A stretch of 22,762 bases of DNA from a virus. The notes under the pieces were generated by a model. That model did no database searches. It was given only the letters and a program-made list of their open reading frames with translations, and was not told the DNA's origin. Below, one piece after another: positions 8,416 through 16,355 of the stretch. Where the stretch lies: IMG/VR virus record IMGVR_UViG_3300034374_000881, positions 1-22,762 of that record, one strand, 5' to 3'. Each line of letters begins with the position of its first letter. The first letter of the stretch is position 1. The translations under genes were made by a program, and so were the position numbers.

Positions 8416-11400
8416 GACACAACTACTTGTCCGTCACTACTACCGGTACCCACTGTTACGCTAATCGTTTGGTACGGCCAAACTTTTGCTGCGTTTGTGC
8501 TATTCGTAGCTGCAACAGAGCCAGCGTTTCCAGCATTGCCGGAGTTGAACGAACCCGCATTGCCCGGAGTAGCGCCTGTACCGTTGTTACCCGCAGAGCC
8601 AGCATTGCCCGCCGCGCCAGCATTTCCGGGAGCGCCAGCATTACCGTTTGTTGCACCGGTGCCCGCAGAGCCTGTATTACCGGCATTGCCATTTGCGCCA
8701 TTCTGACCCGGCCACGTATTCGGGGCTGCCCCGCCGCTCGTTGCACCTGTACCGGCAGCGCCTGTATTACCTGCATTTCCGTTCGCGCCATTCTGGCCCG
8801 GCCATGTGTTTGGAGCCGCGCCACCCGAAGTAGCCCCGGTACCTGCACTGCCAGTATTACCTGCATTACCGCTAGCACCATTCTGACCCGGCCATGTATT
8901 TGGTGCCGCACCACCTGCGGTAGCGCCTGTACCAGCAGCGCCGGTGTTACCCGCGTTGCCATTAGCTCCATTTTGACCCGGCCATGTATTTGGTGCGGCA
9001 CCACCTGCGGTAGCGCCGTTACCTGCGGCACCTGTGGTACCTGCGTTGCCGTTCGCGCCAGCATTTCCGGGGCTTCCCGCACCGCCCGAGTTTGCACCCG
9101 TTCCAGCATTACCGTTGGAGCCAGAGTTGCCGTTAGCACCGTTCTGACCGGGCCAAGTGTTTGGAGCAGCGCCACCTGCATTGGCTCCTGTGCCTGCGTT
9201 ACCGCTAGCTCCAGTGTTGCCATTTGCGCCCGCACCGCCCGCATTTCCGGGGTTGCCAGCTACACCTGCACCGCCGCCGCCACCGCCGCTACCTCCGGGT
9301 ATATCCAGTTTGGTGTCACCCGACCCTCCGTTTCCGCCAGCGCCGCCGCCCGGACTACCGCCCGCCCCTCCGTTACCTGCAACGGTGCCTAAAGCAGAGT
9401 TACCTGCACTACCGCCGGGGTTACCGCCAGCACCGCCCGGAATGCCCCCGCTCGTGCCTCCGCCTCCGCCGTTGCCGCCCGCTCCGCCGTTACCCGCATT
9501 GCCTGCTGCCCCATTGTTTCCGGGGTTGCCACTTCCGCCAGCGTTGCCGGGATTACCAGCATTACCGCGTGCCCCGCCGGGGCCTCCTACGCCATTGTTA
9601 CCTGCGTTACCGGGGTTACCGGCATTGCCGGGGTTACCAGCATTACCACGGGCACCGCCAGCGCCGCCGTTACCATTATTTCCGGGGTTACCCGCATTAC
9701 CTTTAGCGCCAGCATTGCCTGCTACACCGGCTGCACCGCCGGGACCGCCCGCACCATTATTTCCGGGGTTACCAGCATTACCTGCCGAGCCTGCATTACC
9801 TGCATTACCACGTGCGCCTCCGGGGCCGCCCACTCCGTTATTGCCCGGGTTACCGTCATTGCCCTTAGTACCTGCATTGCCCGCTGAGCCTGCACTGCCC
9901 CCCGGGCCACCCACCCCGTTATTCCCCGGATTGCCTGAGTTACCTTTAACGCCAGCATTGCCTGCTACACCGGCTGCACCGCCGGGGCCACCTACCCCGT
10001 TATTCCCCGGATTGCCTGAGTTACCTGCGGTGCCATCATTACCTGCGGACCCGCCATTACCTGCTGCGCCGCCCACTCCGTTGTTTCCGGGGTTACCGGC
10101 AGTGCCATCGTTGCCGGGGTTACCTGCTGCGCCTGCTACACCATTTGATCCCGTGCCGCCGTTCCCTGCTGTGCCGCCTGCTCCGCCGGGGCAGGTTATA
10201 TAGGAACCGAAAGAACTTGCATTACCTGCATTGCCATTATTGCCGGGGTTGCCGTTCGCTGCACCAGTACCGTTATTACCCGCTACTCCGGGGTTGCCTG
10301 AACCGCCCGGATTACCGGCGGTGGCTCCAGTGCCGTTTGCTCCAGCATTGCCGGGGTTACCATTCGCTCCAGACTTACCGGGCCAAGTACTTGGAGCAGC
10401 GCCGCCGTTTGTCGCACCCGTACCTGCTGCGCCCGTGTTTCCGGCATTACCGTTTGCACCGTTTTGACCGGGCCAAGTGTTTGGGGCAGCGCCCCCGCTT
10501 GTAGCTCCCGTCCCTGCTGCCCCTGTATTTCCGGCATTGCCGTTCGCGCCGTTTTGGCCGGGCCAAGTGTTCGGTGCGGCACCCCCACTTCCGGCTCCGG
10601 TACCAGCGGCACCTGTAGTGCCCGCATTCCCATTGGCCCCTGCATTGCCGGGACTTCCGGCTGCACCTGAATTAGCACCCGTACCGGCGGCACCTGTATT
10701 ACCTGCGTTTCCGTTGGCCCCGTTTTGTCCGGGCCAAGTGTTCGGCGCGGCCCCACCAGCGTTTGCACCACTCCCCGCATTACCCGTGTTTCCGGGGTTA
10801 CCGTTAGCGCCCGCGCCTCCGGGGTTGCCCGCATTGCCGTTTGTCGCACCGTTACCGTTTGCGCCTGTAGAACCTGCGTTTCCGTTTGCGCCCGCATTGC
10901 CGGGGTTGCCTGCGGCACCTGAGTTAGCACCTGTACCTGCGCTACCGTTATTACCTGCCGCGCCCGCATTACCGGCGTTACCCGCAGTTCCGGGAATACT
11001 GAAATTGGTAGAGCCAGCGCCCCCCGATCCCGCATTGCCTGAATAGCTTGTGCCTGCGCTGCCGGGGTTGCCTACAAAAGTACCCGCACCGCCTCCGCCG
11101 CCTCCGCCGCCGCCTCCACGACCACCAGCATTACCAGCATTGCCGGGGTTGCCCGCACTGCCGCCTGCGCCTCCAGTTCCCCCATTCCCGTTATTTCCGG
11201 GGTTACCATTGTTGCCTTTAGACCCAGCGTTACCTGCACTTCCGCCTGTACCGGCATTGCCTCTAGCCCCATTGTTTCCGGGGTTACCCGCATTGCCTGT
11301 GCCGCCAGCGTTACCGGCGTTGCCTCGGACTCCGCCCGGACCTCCTACCCCATTATTACCGGGGTTGCCGTTGTTGCCTTTAGTGCCTGCGTTACCAGCA

Positions 11401-11942
11401 TTGCCTCGCGCCCCGCCAGCACCACCTGCGCCGTTATTACCGGGGTTACCCGCATTTCCTTTTGCACCGGGGTTCCCTGCGGCCCCCGCATTGCCTCCGG
11501 GACCACCTACGCCATTATTGCCCGCATTACCGGCATTACCCTTGGTGCCCGCATTACCTGCAACGCCCGCCGCACCGCCCGGACCACCAACGCCATTATT
11601 GCCGGGGTTACCTGCGTTACCCTTAGCGCCTGCATTACCGGCAACGCCAGCGGCTCCACCGGGACCCCCAACACCGTTAGTACCTGCATTACCGGGGTTA
11701 CCTGCGCCACCGGTATTCCCTGCGGCACCTCCATTACCGGCTGCCCCCGCAACACCGTTATTACCCGGATTACCTGCGTTACCCGCAGTGCCGGGGTTGC
11801 CAGCATTACCGGGGTTACCTGCGCCACCTTTACCGGATACATTAACGCTATATATGCCAGTCGGTACTATGAATGTCCCGGGCGCATTAAAGGTTATTGT
11901 CCCCGCCGCAGAACCGTCCACATTGAGGTGGCTAAGAGGCAC
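8406..11942 (-). CDS. Giant glycine-triplet repeat virion protein
   Basis: An 1178-residue protein with a GTG start (11942-11940) preceded by GGGGAGG six bases upstream. Residues 1-40 ([20 protein letters not shown]) and the last 25 ([20 protein letters not shown]) are the two ends of a phage glycine-rich domain, and everything between them is glycine-repeat. Residues 57-272 and 616-831 are each eight copies of a 27-residue unit (nine Gly-x-y triplets, e.g. [13 protein letters not shown]). Each array is followed by a poly-Gly patch (275-286 and 884-892) and by 30-residue units carrying [10 protein letters not shown] (Trp at 403, 460, 490, 520, then 930, 987, 1017, 1047, 1077). Likely a long tail or fibre protein folding as collagen-like or polyglycine-II helices. 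It ends just inside the next gene's start. Confidence 0.72.
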   Translation of the reverse strand: MPLSHLNVDGSAAGTITFNAPGTFIVPTGIYSVNVSGKGGAGNPGNAGNPGTAGNAGNPGNNGVAGAAGNGGAAGNTGGAGNPGNAGTNGVGGPGGAAGVAGNAGAKGNAGNPGNNGVGGPGGAAGVAGNAGTKGNAGNAGNNGVGGPGGNAGAAGNPGAKGNAGNPGNNGAGGAGGARGNAGNAGTKGNNGNPGNNGVGGPGGVRGNAGNAGGTGNAGNPGNNGARGNAGTGGSAGNAGSKGNNGNPGNNGNGGTGGAGGSAGNPGNAGNAGGRGGGGGGGGGGAGTFVGNPGSAGTSYSGNAGSGGAGSTNFSIPGTAGNAGNAGAAGNNGSAGTGANSGAAGNPGNAGANGNAGSTGANGNGATNGNAGNPGGAGANGNPGNTGNAGSGANAGGAAPNTWPGQNGANGNAGNTGAAGTGANSGAAGSPGNAGANGNAGTTGAAGTGAGSGGAAPNTWPGQNGANGNAGNTGAAGTGATSGGAAPNTWPGQNGANGNAGNTGAAGTGATNGGAAPSTWPGKSGANGNPGNAGANGTGATAGNPGGSGNPGVAGNNGTGAANGNPGNNGNAGNASSFGSYITCPGGAGGTAGNGGTGSNGVAGAAGNPGNDGTAGNPGNNGVGGAAGNGGSAGNDGTAGNSGNPGNNGVGGPGGAAGVAGNAGVKGNSGNPGNNGVGGPGGSAGSAGNAGTKGNDGNPGNNGVGGPGGARGNAGNAGSAGNAGNPGNNGAGGPGGAAGVAGNAGAKGNAGNPGNNGNGGAGGARGNAGNPGNAGNPGNAGNNGVGGPGGARGNAGNPGNAGGSGNPGNNGAAGNAGNGGAGGNGGGGGTSGGIPGGAGGNPGGSAGNSALGTVAGNGGAGGSPGGGAGGNGGSGDTKLDIPGGSGGGGGGAGVAGNPGNAGGAGANGNTGASGNAGTGANAGGAAPNTWPGQNGANGNSGSNGNAGTGANSGGAGSPGNAGANGNAGTTGAAGNGATAGGAAPNTWPGQNGANGNAGNTGAAGTGATAGGAAPNTWPGQNGASGNAGNTGSAGTGATSGGAAPNTWPGQNGANGNAGNTGAAGTGATSGGAAPNTWPGQNGANGNAGNTGSAGTGATNGNAGAPGNAGAAGNAGSAGNNGTGATPGNAGSFNSGNAGNAGSVAATNSTNAAKVWPYQTISVTVGTGSSDGQVVVSWG
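8643..9179 (-). repeat. 90-base WPGQ coding repeat group 2
   Basis: Units with [10 protein letters not shown] at tryptophan residues 930, 987, 1017, 1047 and 1077, spacing 57, 30, 30 and 30. The 57-30-30 pattern repeats that of group 1, displaced by 527 residues, with one extra unit. Several units are nearly identical in protein sequence. Confidence 0.75.
9450..10097 (-). repeat. 81-base coding repeat array 2 (eight units)
   Basis: Eight more 27-residue units, starting at residues 616, 643, 670, 697, 724, 751, 778 and 805, of the same kind as in array 1. The two arrays have the same number of units and begin 559 residues apart, which indicates duplication of a larger block. Confidence 0.75.
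10353..10760 (-). repeat. 90-base WPGQ coding repeat group 1
   Basis: Tandem units with [18 protein letters not shown] at tryptophan residues 403, 460, 490 and 520; the last one has PSTWPGKSG. Spacing is 57, 30 and 30 residues. A 30-residue unit is ten triplets, of which those with the Ala-Pro-Asn-Thr-Trp-Pro stretch break the strict Gly-x-y rule. Confidence 0.75.
11127..11774 (-). repeat. 81-base coding repeat array 1 (eight units)
   Basis: Eight tandem 27-residue units in the glycine-rich protein, starting at residues 57, 84, 111, 138, 165, 192, 219 and 246, each opening with a GN-xGxNG-type motif followed by VGGPGG or similar. Spacing is exactly 27 residues (81 bases) throughout. The unit is nine Gly-x-y triplets, so reading frame and triplet phase are both kept. 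Copies are diverged at DNA level but clearly related. Confidence 0.75.
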
Positions 11943-11945
11943 TAC

Positions 11946-12287
11946 CTACCTCCCCAGCTTGTATAGGGTGGCGATACTAGACTGTTTGATAGCGTCTAGC
12001 CCGTAGATGATAACTTTGGGCTGAAACTCTGTGTCGATGTCGTCGTGCACTTCGGTATACACCACAAACGGAAACTCATCGAGGCTGTCCGGCATGCCGA
12101 CCATAGCCCAGTCGCGGAGCGGAGATAGCGCCGCCTCATGCTGCTCTGGGTCAGCATAGTTCATATGCATGTATGGGATGCCTAGGGAGTCCATGTGGTC
12201 CCGAGCCTCTACGCTAGGGCCAGTTTCATCTGGTGCCCAAGTCATTCCGGTATATAGGTAAATGGAGTCTATCTTTTGTATGGCCAT
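11946..12287 (-). CDS. Small protein, possibly thioredoxin-like
   Basis: A 113-residue protein. An alternating strand-helix pattern is visible: IDSIYLYTGMTW, SVEARDHMDSLGIPYMHMNY, then DEFPFVVYTEVHDD and KVIIYGLDAIKQSS. This could be a thioredoxin-like alpha/beta fold without a CxxC redox pair, so a redox role is unlikely. The start at 12287 is chosen because AAGGA, overlapping the previous stop, precedes it; an upstream ATG would lie inside the fibre gene. It sits between a fibre and the glycine-rich repeat protein, so it may help assemble fibres. Low certainty about the fold. Confidence 0.5.
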   Translation of the reverse strand: MAIQKIDSIYLYTGMTWAPDETGPSVEARDHMDSLGIPYMHMNYADPEQHEAALSPLRDWAMVGMPDSLDEFPFVVYTEVHDDIDTEFQPKVIIYGLDAIKQSSIATLYKLGR

Positions 12288-12297
12288 ATCGATGTCC

Positions 12298-13704
12298 TTA
12301 CAGGTTAGCCAGCGATAGAGCACCGTAGTAGGTTGTACCGCCGTCCGTAGTTATAAAGTTCAATATATCCACTTTGTTGGGGGTAGTAGTCAAGGTTGGC
12401 GTAGAAGCATTAGGGAACTTAACTGAAGCAGGCCACGAAATAGTCCGAGAGCCTGTTCCGTCTTGTTTTACTATGACCGTAAAGCTGTACGCCTCGCCCG
12501 AAGAAGGTGGGTTTGAAATTGTCAGCGATGTAATGCTGCTGTTCATGGTCAGCTCAAAAATGTTTGCAGTGGCTAGGTCAAGCGTGTGCGAAGTAGAGCT
12601 AATGGTCGAGGCAGTTACATCCTCGCGGTAGCGTTCAATCTTTGAGTTAGAGAACGTATTGATGCCCGAGATTGTACCCCCGGTAATGGCTACGTTATTA
12701 GCCGCTTGCGTGGCTATTGTCCCGAGACCTAAGTTAGTACGTGCGCCAGAGGCAGTGGTCGAACCAGTACCGCCGTTAGCAAGAGCAACCGGAGTCGTAA
12801 GGCTGAACTGAGTACCAGTTAAAGTTAGCCCTGTACCTACAGAATAAATTTGCGCGGAAGAAATCTGCACAAACGTGATATCCGTGGTACCAAAGACAAT
12901 GGTCCCCTCAGTATTGCAGACATATGTCTCGCCTGCACCCGTGTCGCCCGAAGTAACAAAGAAAGCGTCACCTTGGCCTAGCGCGTCGGGATCGCTTGGG
13001 GCATAACTGTCTGCGTCAGTAGCACGCGTAAGCACCCACTGTGTAGAAGCCGACCCGGTATTAGTTACTGTATATACGCCGTTATGTGCAGCGGTGGATT
13101 CTTGGTATACTAGAATACGGTCATTGACTGCCGGGGTTTGCCCATCTACCGAAAGCGTACCGTTCGCCGTAGCTGTTAGCGTAGCGCCTACCCCGGATGA
13201 GCCGTTGTTATAGGAGTTGCTAGGCAGCGCTACCGGAGTTTCATACTTTACAGGTGAATGGTAGTGGAGAGACGCTGCTGCAACAGTATCAACGTAGGTC
13301 TTGTTTACTAAGTCCGTCCCCGAAGTAGGGGCAGTGCTAATTGTACCAGAAGTGACAGCAAGTGTAGATATGTTTACGGTATCAGAAGCGTCAGCGTTTA
13401 CAGTTTTGTCCGCCGGATAGACGACAAATACCTGCTTCTCACCCGCAGTAAAGTTTACGGCAGAGCCGCCGTTGCTAGAGTCGAGAATGGTATCTCTAGA
13501 TAGCGTAGTACCGGATGCGGTATACGTACCAATCCCAACTTCCCACTCGTTATTATTAGGCCCAGCAATCGTATAGTAAGTAGTGTTTGCATTACCTACA
13601 GCCGCGAACGACTGGAAACCGGTCACCGCCCCATCTAGGGTAAAAGTGCCGGTTCCCGTGGTCGCCGAGGTCTCACGTACACGATCTGCAAGGACTAGAG
13701 CCAT
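12298..13704 (-). CDS. Tail fibre protein with one GGTG repeat
   Basis: A 468-residue fibre. Residues 1-100 form a virion-attachment type domain (VLADRVRETSATTGTGTFTL, TGFQSFAAVGNANTTYYTI, WEVGIGTYTASGTTLSRDTI). A helix NKTYVDTVAAASLHYH follows, then a middle beta domain with VNDRILVYQESTAAHNGVYT. One copy of the GGTG module (ANGGTGSTTASGARTNLGLG, near residue 310) is shared with the long fibre at 3921-5846. The C-terminal 130 residues resemble a receptor-binding or trimer-forming tip with SWPASVKFPNAS. The start overlaps the previous stop. Host adsorption is the expected role. Confidence 0.72.
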   Translation of the reverse strand: MALVLADRVRETSATTGTGTFTLDGAVTGFQSFAAVGNANTTYYTIAGPNNNEWEVGIGTYTASGTTLSRDTILDSSNGGSAVNFTAGEKQVFVVYPADKTVNADASDTVNISTLAVTSGTISTAPTSGTDLVNKTYVDTVAAASLHYHSPVKYETPVALPSNSYNNGSSGVGATLTATANGTLSVDGQTPAVNDRILVYQESTAAHNGVYTVTNTGSASTQWVLTRATDADSYAPSDPDALGQGDAFFVTSGDTGAGETYVCNTEGTIVFGTTDITFVQISSAQIYSVGTGLTLTGTQFSLTTPVALANGGTGSTTASGARTNLGLGTIATQAANNVAITGGTISGINTFSNSKIERYREDVTASTISSTSHTLDLATANIFELTMNSSITSLTISNPPSSGEAYSFTVIVKQDGTGSRTISWPASVKFPNASTPTLTTTPNKVDILNFITTDGGTTYYGALSLANL

Positions 13705-14168
13705 TAAGCAATCCTAATAATAGCTGAGGTGCTGTCGTAAGTTGGGAAGATAATCGTAAAGTCACCGTCAGTAGCAGTCTTGTCTGCACCGAAGTCAAGC
13801 ACTGCAACCGCAGCGTTTGTGTTGGCAGAACCAGCCGGGGTGTTATTGTAAATAAGCGCGCCCCGCGCTGTCAAAGATACCGAGCTAAAAGTAACGTCCG
13901 AGAAATCAGTATACCCGACACCCGCAGATGCAGATGTGTTGGTGCTGGTAACCCCTGTGCGAGTCAGCGTTTCGCCGCCCGCTGTGTAGTTAGTGCCCGA
14001 AGACGAAACTTCATTAGACGTAATGTACGCCAGCGTGTTAGCATCGATGCTAGCTGAAGACGTATAAAGCGCCAGTTTAAAAGTGTCGCCGCCCGAAGCG
14101 CGGAAATCGTGTGCACCTTGCAGAAGTTCTGCTTTGAAACTGGTGCACATAGCTTGCGTAATTGCCAT
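13704..14168 (-). CDS. Putative structural beta-sandwich protein
   Basis: A 154-residue Thr/Ser/Ala-rich protein. An N-terminal helix (TSFKAELLQGAHDF) leads into DTFKLALYTSSASIDANT and YTAGGETLTRTGVTSTNTSA, and ends with DGDFTIIFPTYDSTSAIIRI. It precedes the first tail fibre gene, overlapping its start (TAATG). AGGAGA stands about 7 bases before the ATG. Similar small proteins precede fibre genes in other phages. A baseplate, fibre-attachment or tail-tube-like role is possible; I found no diagnostic motif. Confidence 0.5.
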   Translation of the reverse strand: MAITQAMCTSFKAELLQGAHDFRASGGDTFKLALYTSSASIDANTLAYITSNEVSSSGTNYTAGGETLTRTGVTSTNTSASAGVGYTDFSDVTFSSVSLTARGALIYNNTPAGSANTNAAVAVLDFGADKTATDGDFTIIFPTYDSTSAIIRIA

Positions 14169-14177
14169 TGCAGTCTC

Positions 14178-14465
14178 CTATGAGTCCAAGAGGGAGGCCA
14201 ACTCTGGGTGACCCGCCGATTTAAATTTATTAGCCAGAGTTACTTTGTTAGACCGTACGGCTTCGTGCATATAATACACTAAAACCTGACGAATATCATC
14301 TTTAAACGACTCCGCTTGGTCTCTTATAGCTGGGTGAGTGTTAGAACCTACGTGGATAATCTTGTCCAACGCTCGCTCGGCTATCTCTTCCGGCGTAAAG
14401 CCACGGCCACTCGAAGTGGCTACTGTGACCGATCCGCCTAATACTGTTCCTACTTGGTCTATCAT
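14178..14465 (-). CDS. Small conserved hypothetical (neck region)
   Basis: A 95-residue protein, mostly helical after residue 24: RGFTPEEIAERALDKIIHVG, then HPAIRDQAESFKDDIRQVLV and YYMHEAVRSNKVTLANKF. The first 20 residues are a short hydrophobic beta hairpin (VGTVLGGSVTVATSSG). It lies 3 bases after the adaptor-like gene with GGGG before the ATG. This neighbour pair recurs in environmental phages in my recollection. No function can be named; a minor neck or tail component is a guess. Confidence 0.5.
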   Translation of the reverse strand: MIDQVGTVLGGSVTVATSSGRGFTPEEIAERALDKIIHVGSNTHPAIRDQAESFKDDIRQVLVYYMHEAVRSNKVTLANKFKSAGHPELASLLDS

Positions 14466-14468
14466 TTA

Positions 14469-15128
14469 TTACCCCACCGGATATCTAACTTGAGGGGTAC
14501 GATACATATCTTGACGGTTCTTGCCATCCCCCAGCTGCTTGAGCATACCAAGCGCTTCATCATACCGCTGCTTATACACCGTGATTACATCCGGCTCGCT
14601 CTTCATATAAGTAGCAGCCTCTAACAGCGAACCATAAAGCAGCACGCTATCGAAGTTATCTCCGAGCCACGTGGTATTGGCATCCACAATCGATGCCGGG
14701 TAGTAGAAGTAGTGGAGTTCGACATCATAGTCGTCGTCCGGCGTCGGGCCGAGGATAAAAGAATCTTTATCAAAATACGCGTAGTGCGTCGGCTTGCCCG
14801 TAGCAGATGGGTTCGGGAACGCTTCCCGGATAAAGTTCACGTCTTTATCTAGCAAATACTCATAGCGTCCGTCGCTATCGATGACTGCAATAGAGAAGGT
14901 AGCAAGCCAATCTGCGGGGGCGGATAAGTACTTATTTCCGGAAGTACACGAACCAGTCACGTTTTTACGCAGGTCAAGTAGCTGCACAGAGTTAAACACG
15001 CGCTCTTCCGCCTGACGGATAAACGTGTCCAGCTGCTCTGTTGACGTAAGGCCACCAGAACCTGCGGTATCCGGAAAGTCGTTTTCCGCATACGCCTTAA
15101 TGGTAGAGACTAGTTCGGTATAGTTCAT
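14469..15128 (-). CDS. Head-tail adaptor-like protein (SU10 adaptor type)
   Basis: A 219-residue protein beginning MNYTELVSTIKAYAEND, then QLDTFIRQAEERVFNSVQLL (N-terminal helices), a beta core with YLSAPADWLATFSIAVIDSD and THYAYFDKDSFILGPTPDDD, the segment LHYFYYPASI, and C-terminal helices LLYGSLLEAATYMKSEPDVI and YKQRYDEALGMLKQLG. This order matches adaptor proteins of podoviruses such as SU10 or the head-tail connectors related to gp6. It starts 3 bases after the previous stop. I infer that it rings the portal and connects it to the tail. The family name is from memory of the pattern. Confidence 0.6.
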   Translation of the reverse strand: MNYTELVSTIKAYAENDFPDTAGSGGLTSTEQLDTFIRQAEERVFNSVQLLDLRKNVTGSCTSGNKYLSAPADWLATFSIAVIDSDGRYEYLLDKDVNFIREAFPNPSATGKPTHYAYFDKDSFILGPTPDDDYDVELHYFYYPASIVDANTTWLGDNFDSVLLYGSLLEAATYMKSEPDVITVYKQRYDEALGMLKQLGDGKNRQDMYRTPQVRYPVG

Positions 15129-15131
15129 CCG

Positions 15132-15281
15132 TTAGCCCATTTTCTTGCTAGCGCCACAACCCTTTGTCGCCGCACCGCAACCGCGAATACGTACTGTTTG
15201 AGTATTAGGCACTTTATTTGGGTACCCGTCTACTTTTGGAACGGGTGTCATTTTCATGGTCGAGTGGTTTTTAACGCGCAT
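15132..15281 (-). CDS. 49-residue Cys/Gly-tailed peptide
   Basis: A short frame, easily missed, filling the gap between two larger genes. AAGGAT lies just before the ATG, and it starts 4 bases after the zinc-ribbon gene's stop. The protein is basic, with MKMTPVPKVDGYPNK and the C-terminus RIRGCGAATKGCGASKKMG. The RGxGAATKG motif recurs at the ends of many small phage proteins and echoes the GCGIAKRGLTKG tail encoded at 17051-17353. Length, ribosome site and motif support it as real. Function unknown. Confidence 0.6.
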   Translation of the reverse strand: MRVKNHSTMKMTPVPKVDGYPNKVPNTQTVRIRGCGAATKGCGASKKMG

Positions 15282-15285
15282 ATCC

Positions 15286-15639
15286 TTACTCCGTAGTTAC
15301 GGTTACTGTTCCTAGTGCACCCTGTGCTTCTAACACATCTTCGAGTCCGGACAAACCCAAAGGGTTATTTAGCCCTACAGGACTCCAGCCCCACTGAATG
15401 TCCCGGCTCTGTTGGTAGCTGTTGTCGGGACGTGGGTTGCGTAGTGCTTGGGGGTCTTCAATACGATACATACCCAGTTGAAGTTGGGGCTGATCTTCTT
15501 CCCAGCAAGTTGGGCATACGAGGAGGTTGACCTCTTTGGTCTTAATGACAATGCTTTTCAGCTCTTTGAGTTTGTACCGAAACCCGCATCTATCGCATTC
15601 TGCGATAGCCTTTTTGCCGAGTGCGTAGTTACTAGACAT
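15286..15639 (-). CDS. Zinc-ribbon protein with a C-terminal tail-repeat copy
   Basis: A 117-residue protein. Four cysteines at 15, 18, 42 and 45, as CDRC and CPTC, form a zinc-ribbon in the first 50 residues. The middle part (LGMYRIEDPQALRNPRPDNS, residues 55-74) is Pro-rich. The last 15 residues, LEAQGALGTVTVTTE, look like a single copy of the 22-residue repeat that fills the protein at 5856-6860. AGGGGGTG stands 5 bases before the ATG. The position among neck genes suggests a virion or assembly role; DNA or protein binding by the ribbon is possible but unproven. Confidence 0.6.
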   Translation of the reverse strand: MSSNYALGKKAIAECDRCGFRYKLKELKSIVIKTKEVNLLVCPTCWEEDQPQLQLGMYRIEDPQALRNPRPDNSYQQSRDIQWGWSPVGLNNPLGLSGLEDVLEAQGALGTVTVTTE

Positions 15640-15647
15640 AACACCCC

Positions 15648-16355
15648 CTAGAGATACATCTGCCGAGGCGCTATTCTCAGTGTAGCCTTTTCGCGGTCTT
15701 CATCGGCGGCCTGCTGGAACAACTCTTCGTATTCCATCTTAAGCATTGCGGTACGTTCTAGCGCGCCGGGTACCTTACGGGACAGGTGGTATGCAAGCCC
15801 TGCAACCATGCAGGGGAGAAAGCGAAACGGGATATCCTGAGTGTTAACGCCATCGCCTGCGTCTTGGATGCGGCGCAGTCTCCAATAAACAAACGTATAA
15901 GTGTTAGCGCCATCGGGGGTAGGCCACACATTGATCTGCGGGTTAGCTACGCCGCCCGACTCGGTTGCGCCCGACTGCCGGTTAATCCAGACTTGGATGG
16001 GACGACCCTGAGCGTTTTTGTTCGGGATCGTCGAGTAGGTATCCACGCTGATACGGTTGATATTGATGTCAGACTGGTTTGTGCCTGTGCCGGTGCGGAT
16101 TACGTGGTCGAGAAGGTCAATAGTATCTACCGGAAGGTCGTAAGCAATCTGCCCCTGTACCAGCGGTATGCTGCCTTGCTCGATGGTCCATAGGTTAATC
16201 CCACGGTTAGCCCACTCGATGGTGAGTAGGTTTAGGCTACGGCGAGCCGTACGTAGGTCATATCCCGTACGCAGCTCAGCGCCGCAGCGCTCGAAAGCCT
16301 CTTCGACTAACGAGTTGAGGTCGAGGTTAAATGCAGAAGTGCCGGTAGTGGTCAT
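15648..16355 (-). CDS. Phage neck or tail accessory protein
   Basis: A 235-residue protein with an N-terminal helical region (LNSLVEEAFERCG, YDLRTARRSLNLLTIEWANR), a central beta part with LPVDTIDLLDHVIRTG, RPIQVWINRQ and INVWPTPDGANTYTFVYWRL, then a helical end FLPCMVAGLAYHLSRKVPGA and EDREKATLRIAPRQM. Neck adaptor proteins of podovirus-like phages have this helix-beta-helix layout. Another adaptor-like gene lies 1.2 kb downstream. GAAGGAAG precedes the ATG, which overlaps the previous stop. It probably joins portal and tail, but this is inferred from architecture and location. Confidence 0.6.
   Translation of the reverse strand: MTTTGTSAFNLDLNSLVEEAFERCGAELRTGYDLRTARRSLNLLTIEWANRGINLWTIEQGSIPLVQGQIAYDLPVDTIDLLDHVIRTGTGTNQSDININRISVDTYSTIPNKNAQGRPIQVWINRQSGATESGGVANPQINVWPTPDGANTYTFVYWRLRRIQDAGDGVNTQDIPFRFLPCMVAGLAYHLSRKVPGALERTAMLKMEYEELFQQAADEDREKATLRIAPRQMYL

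Noticed and set aside
9157-10203. Plus-strand open frame of 348 residues, very Pro/Leu/Ala-rich
   Set aside because: It is the reverse complement of the Gly-rich repeat gene: Gly codons (GGN) read as Pro (NCC) on the other strand. No ribosome site, and composition is fully explained by the minus-strand gene.
9450-11774. Regular 81-base spacing suggestive of a CRISPR array
   Set aside because: The spacing is in-frame coding repeat of 27 residues with no unrelated spacers, and units are diverged; no cas genes nearby.
11050-12006. Plus-strand open frame of 318 residues, Pro-rich
   Set aside because: Same cause as above: antisense shadow of the glycine-triplet repeats, which avoid stops in this frame.
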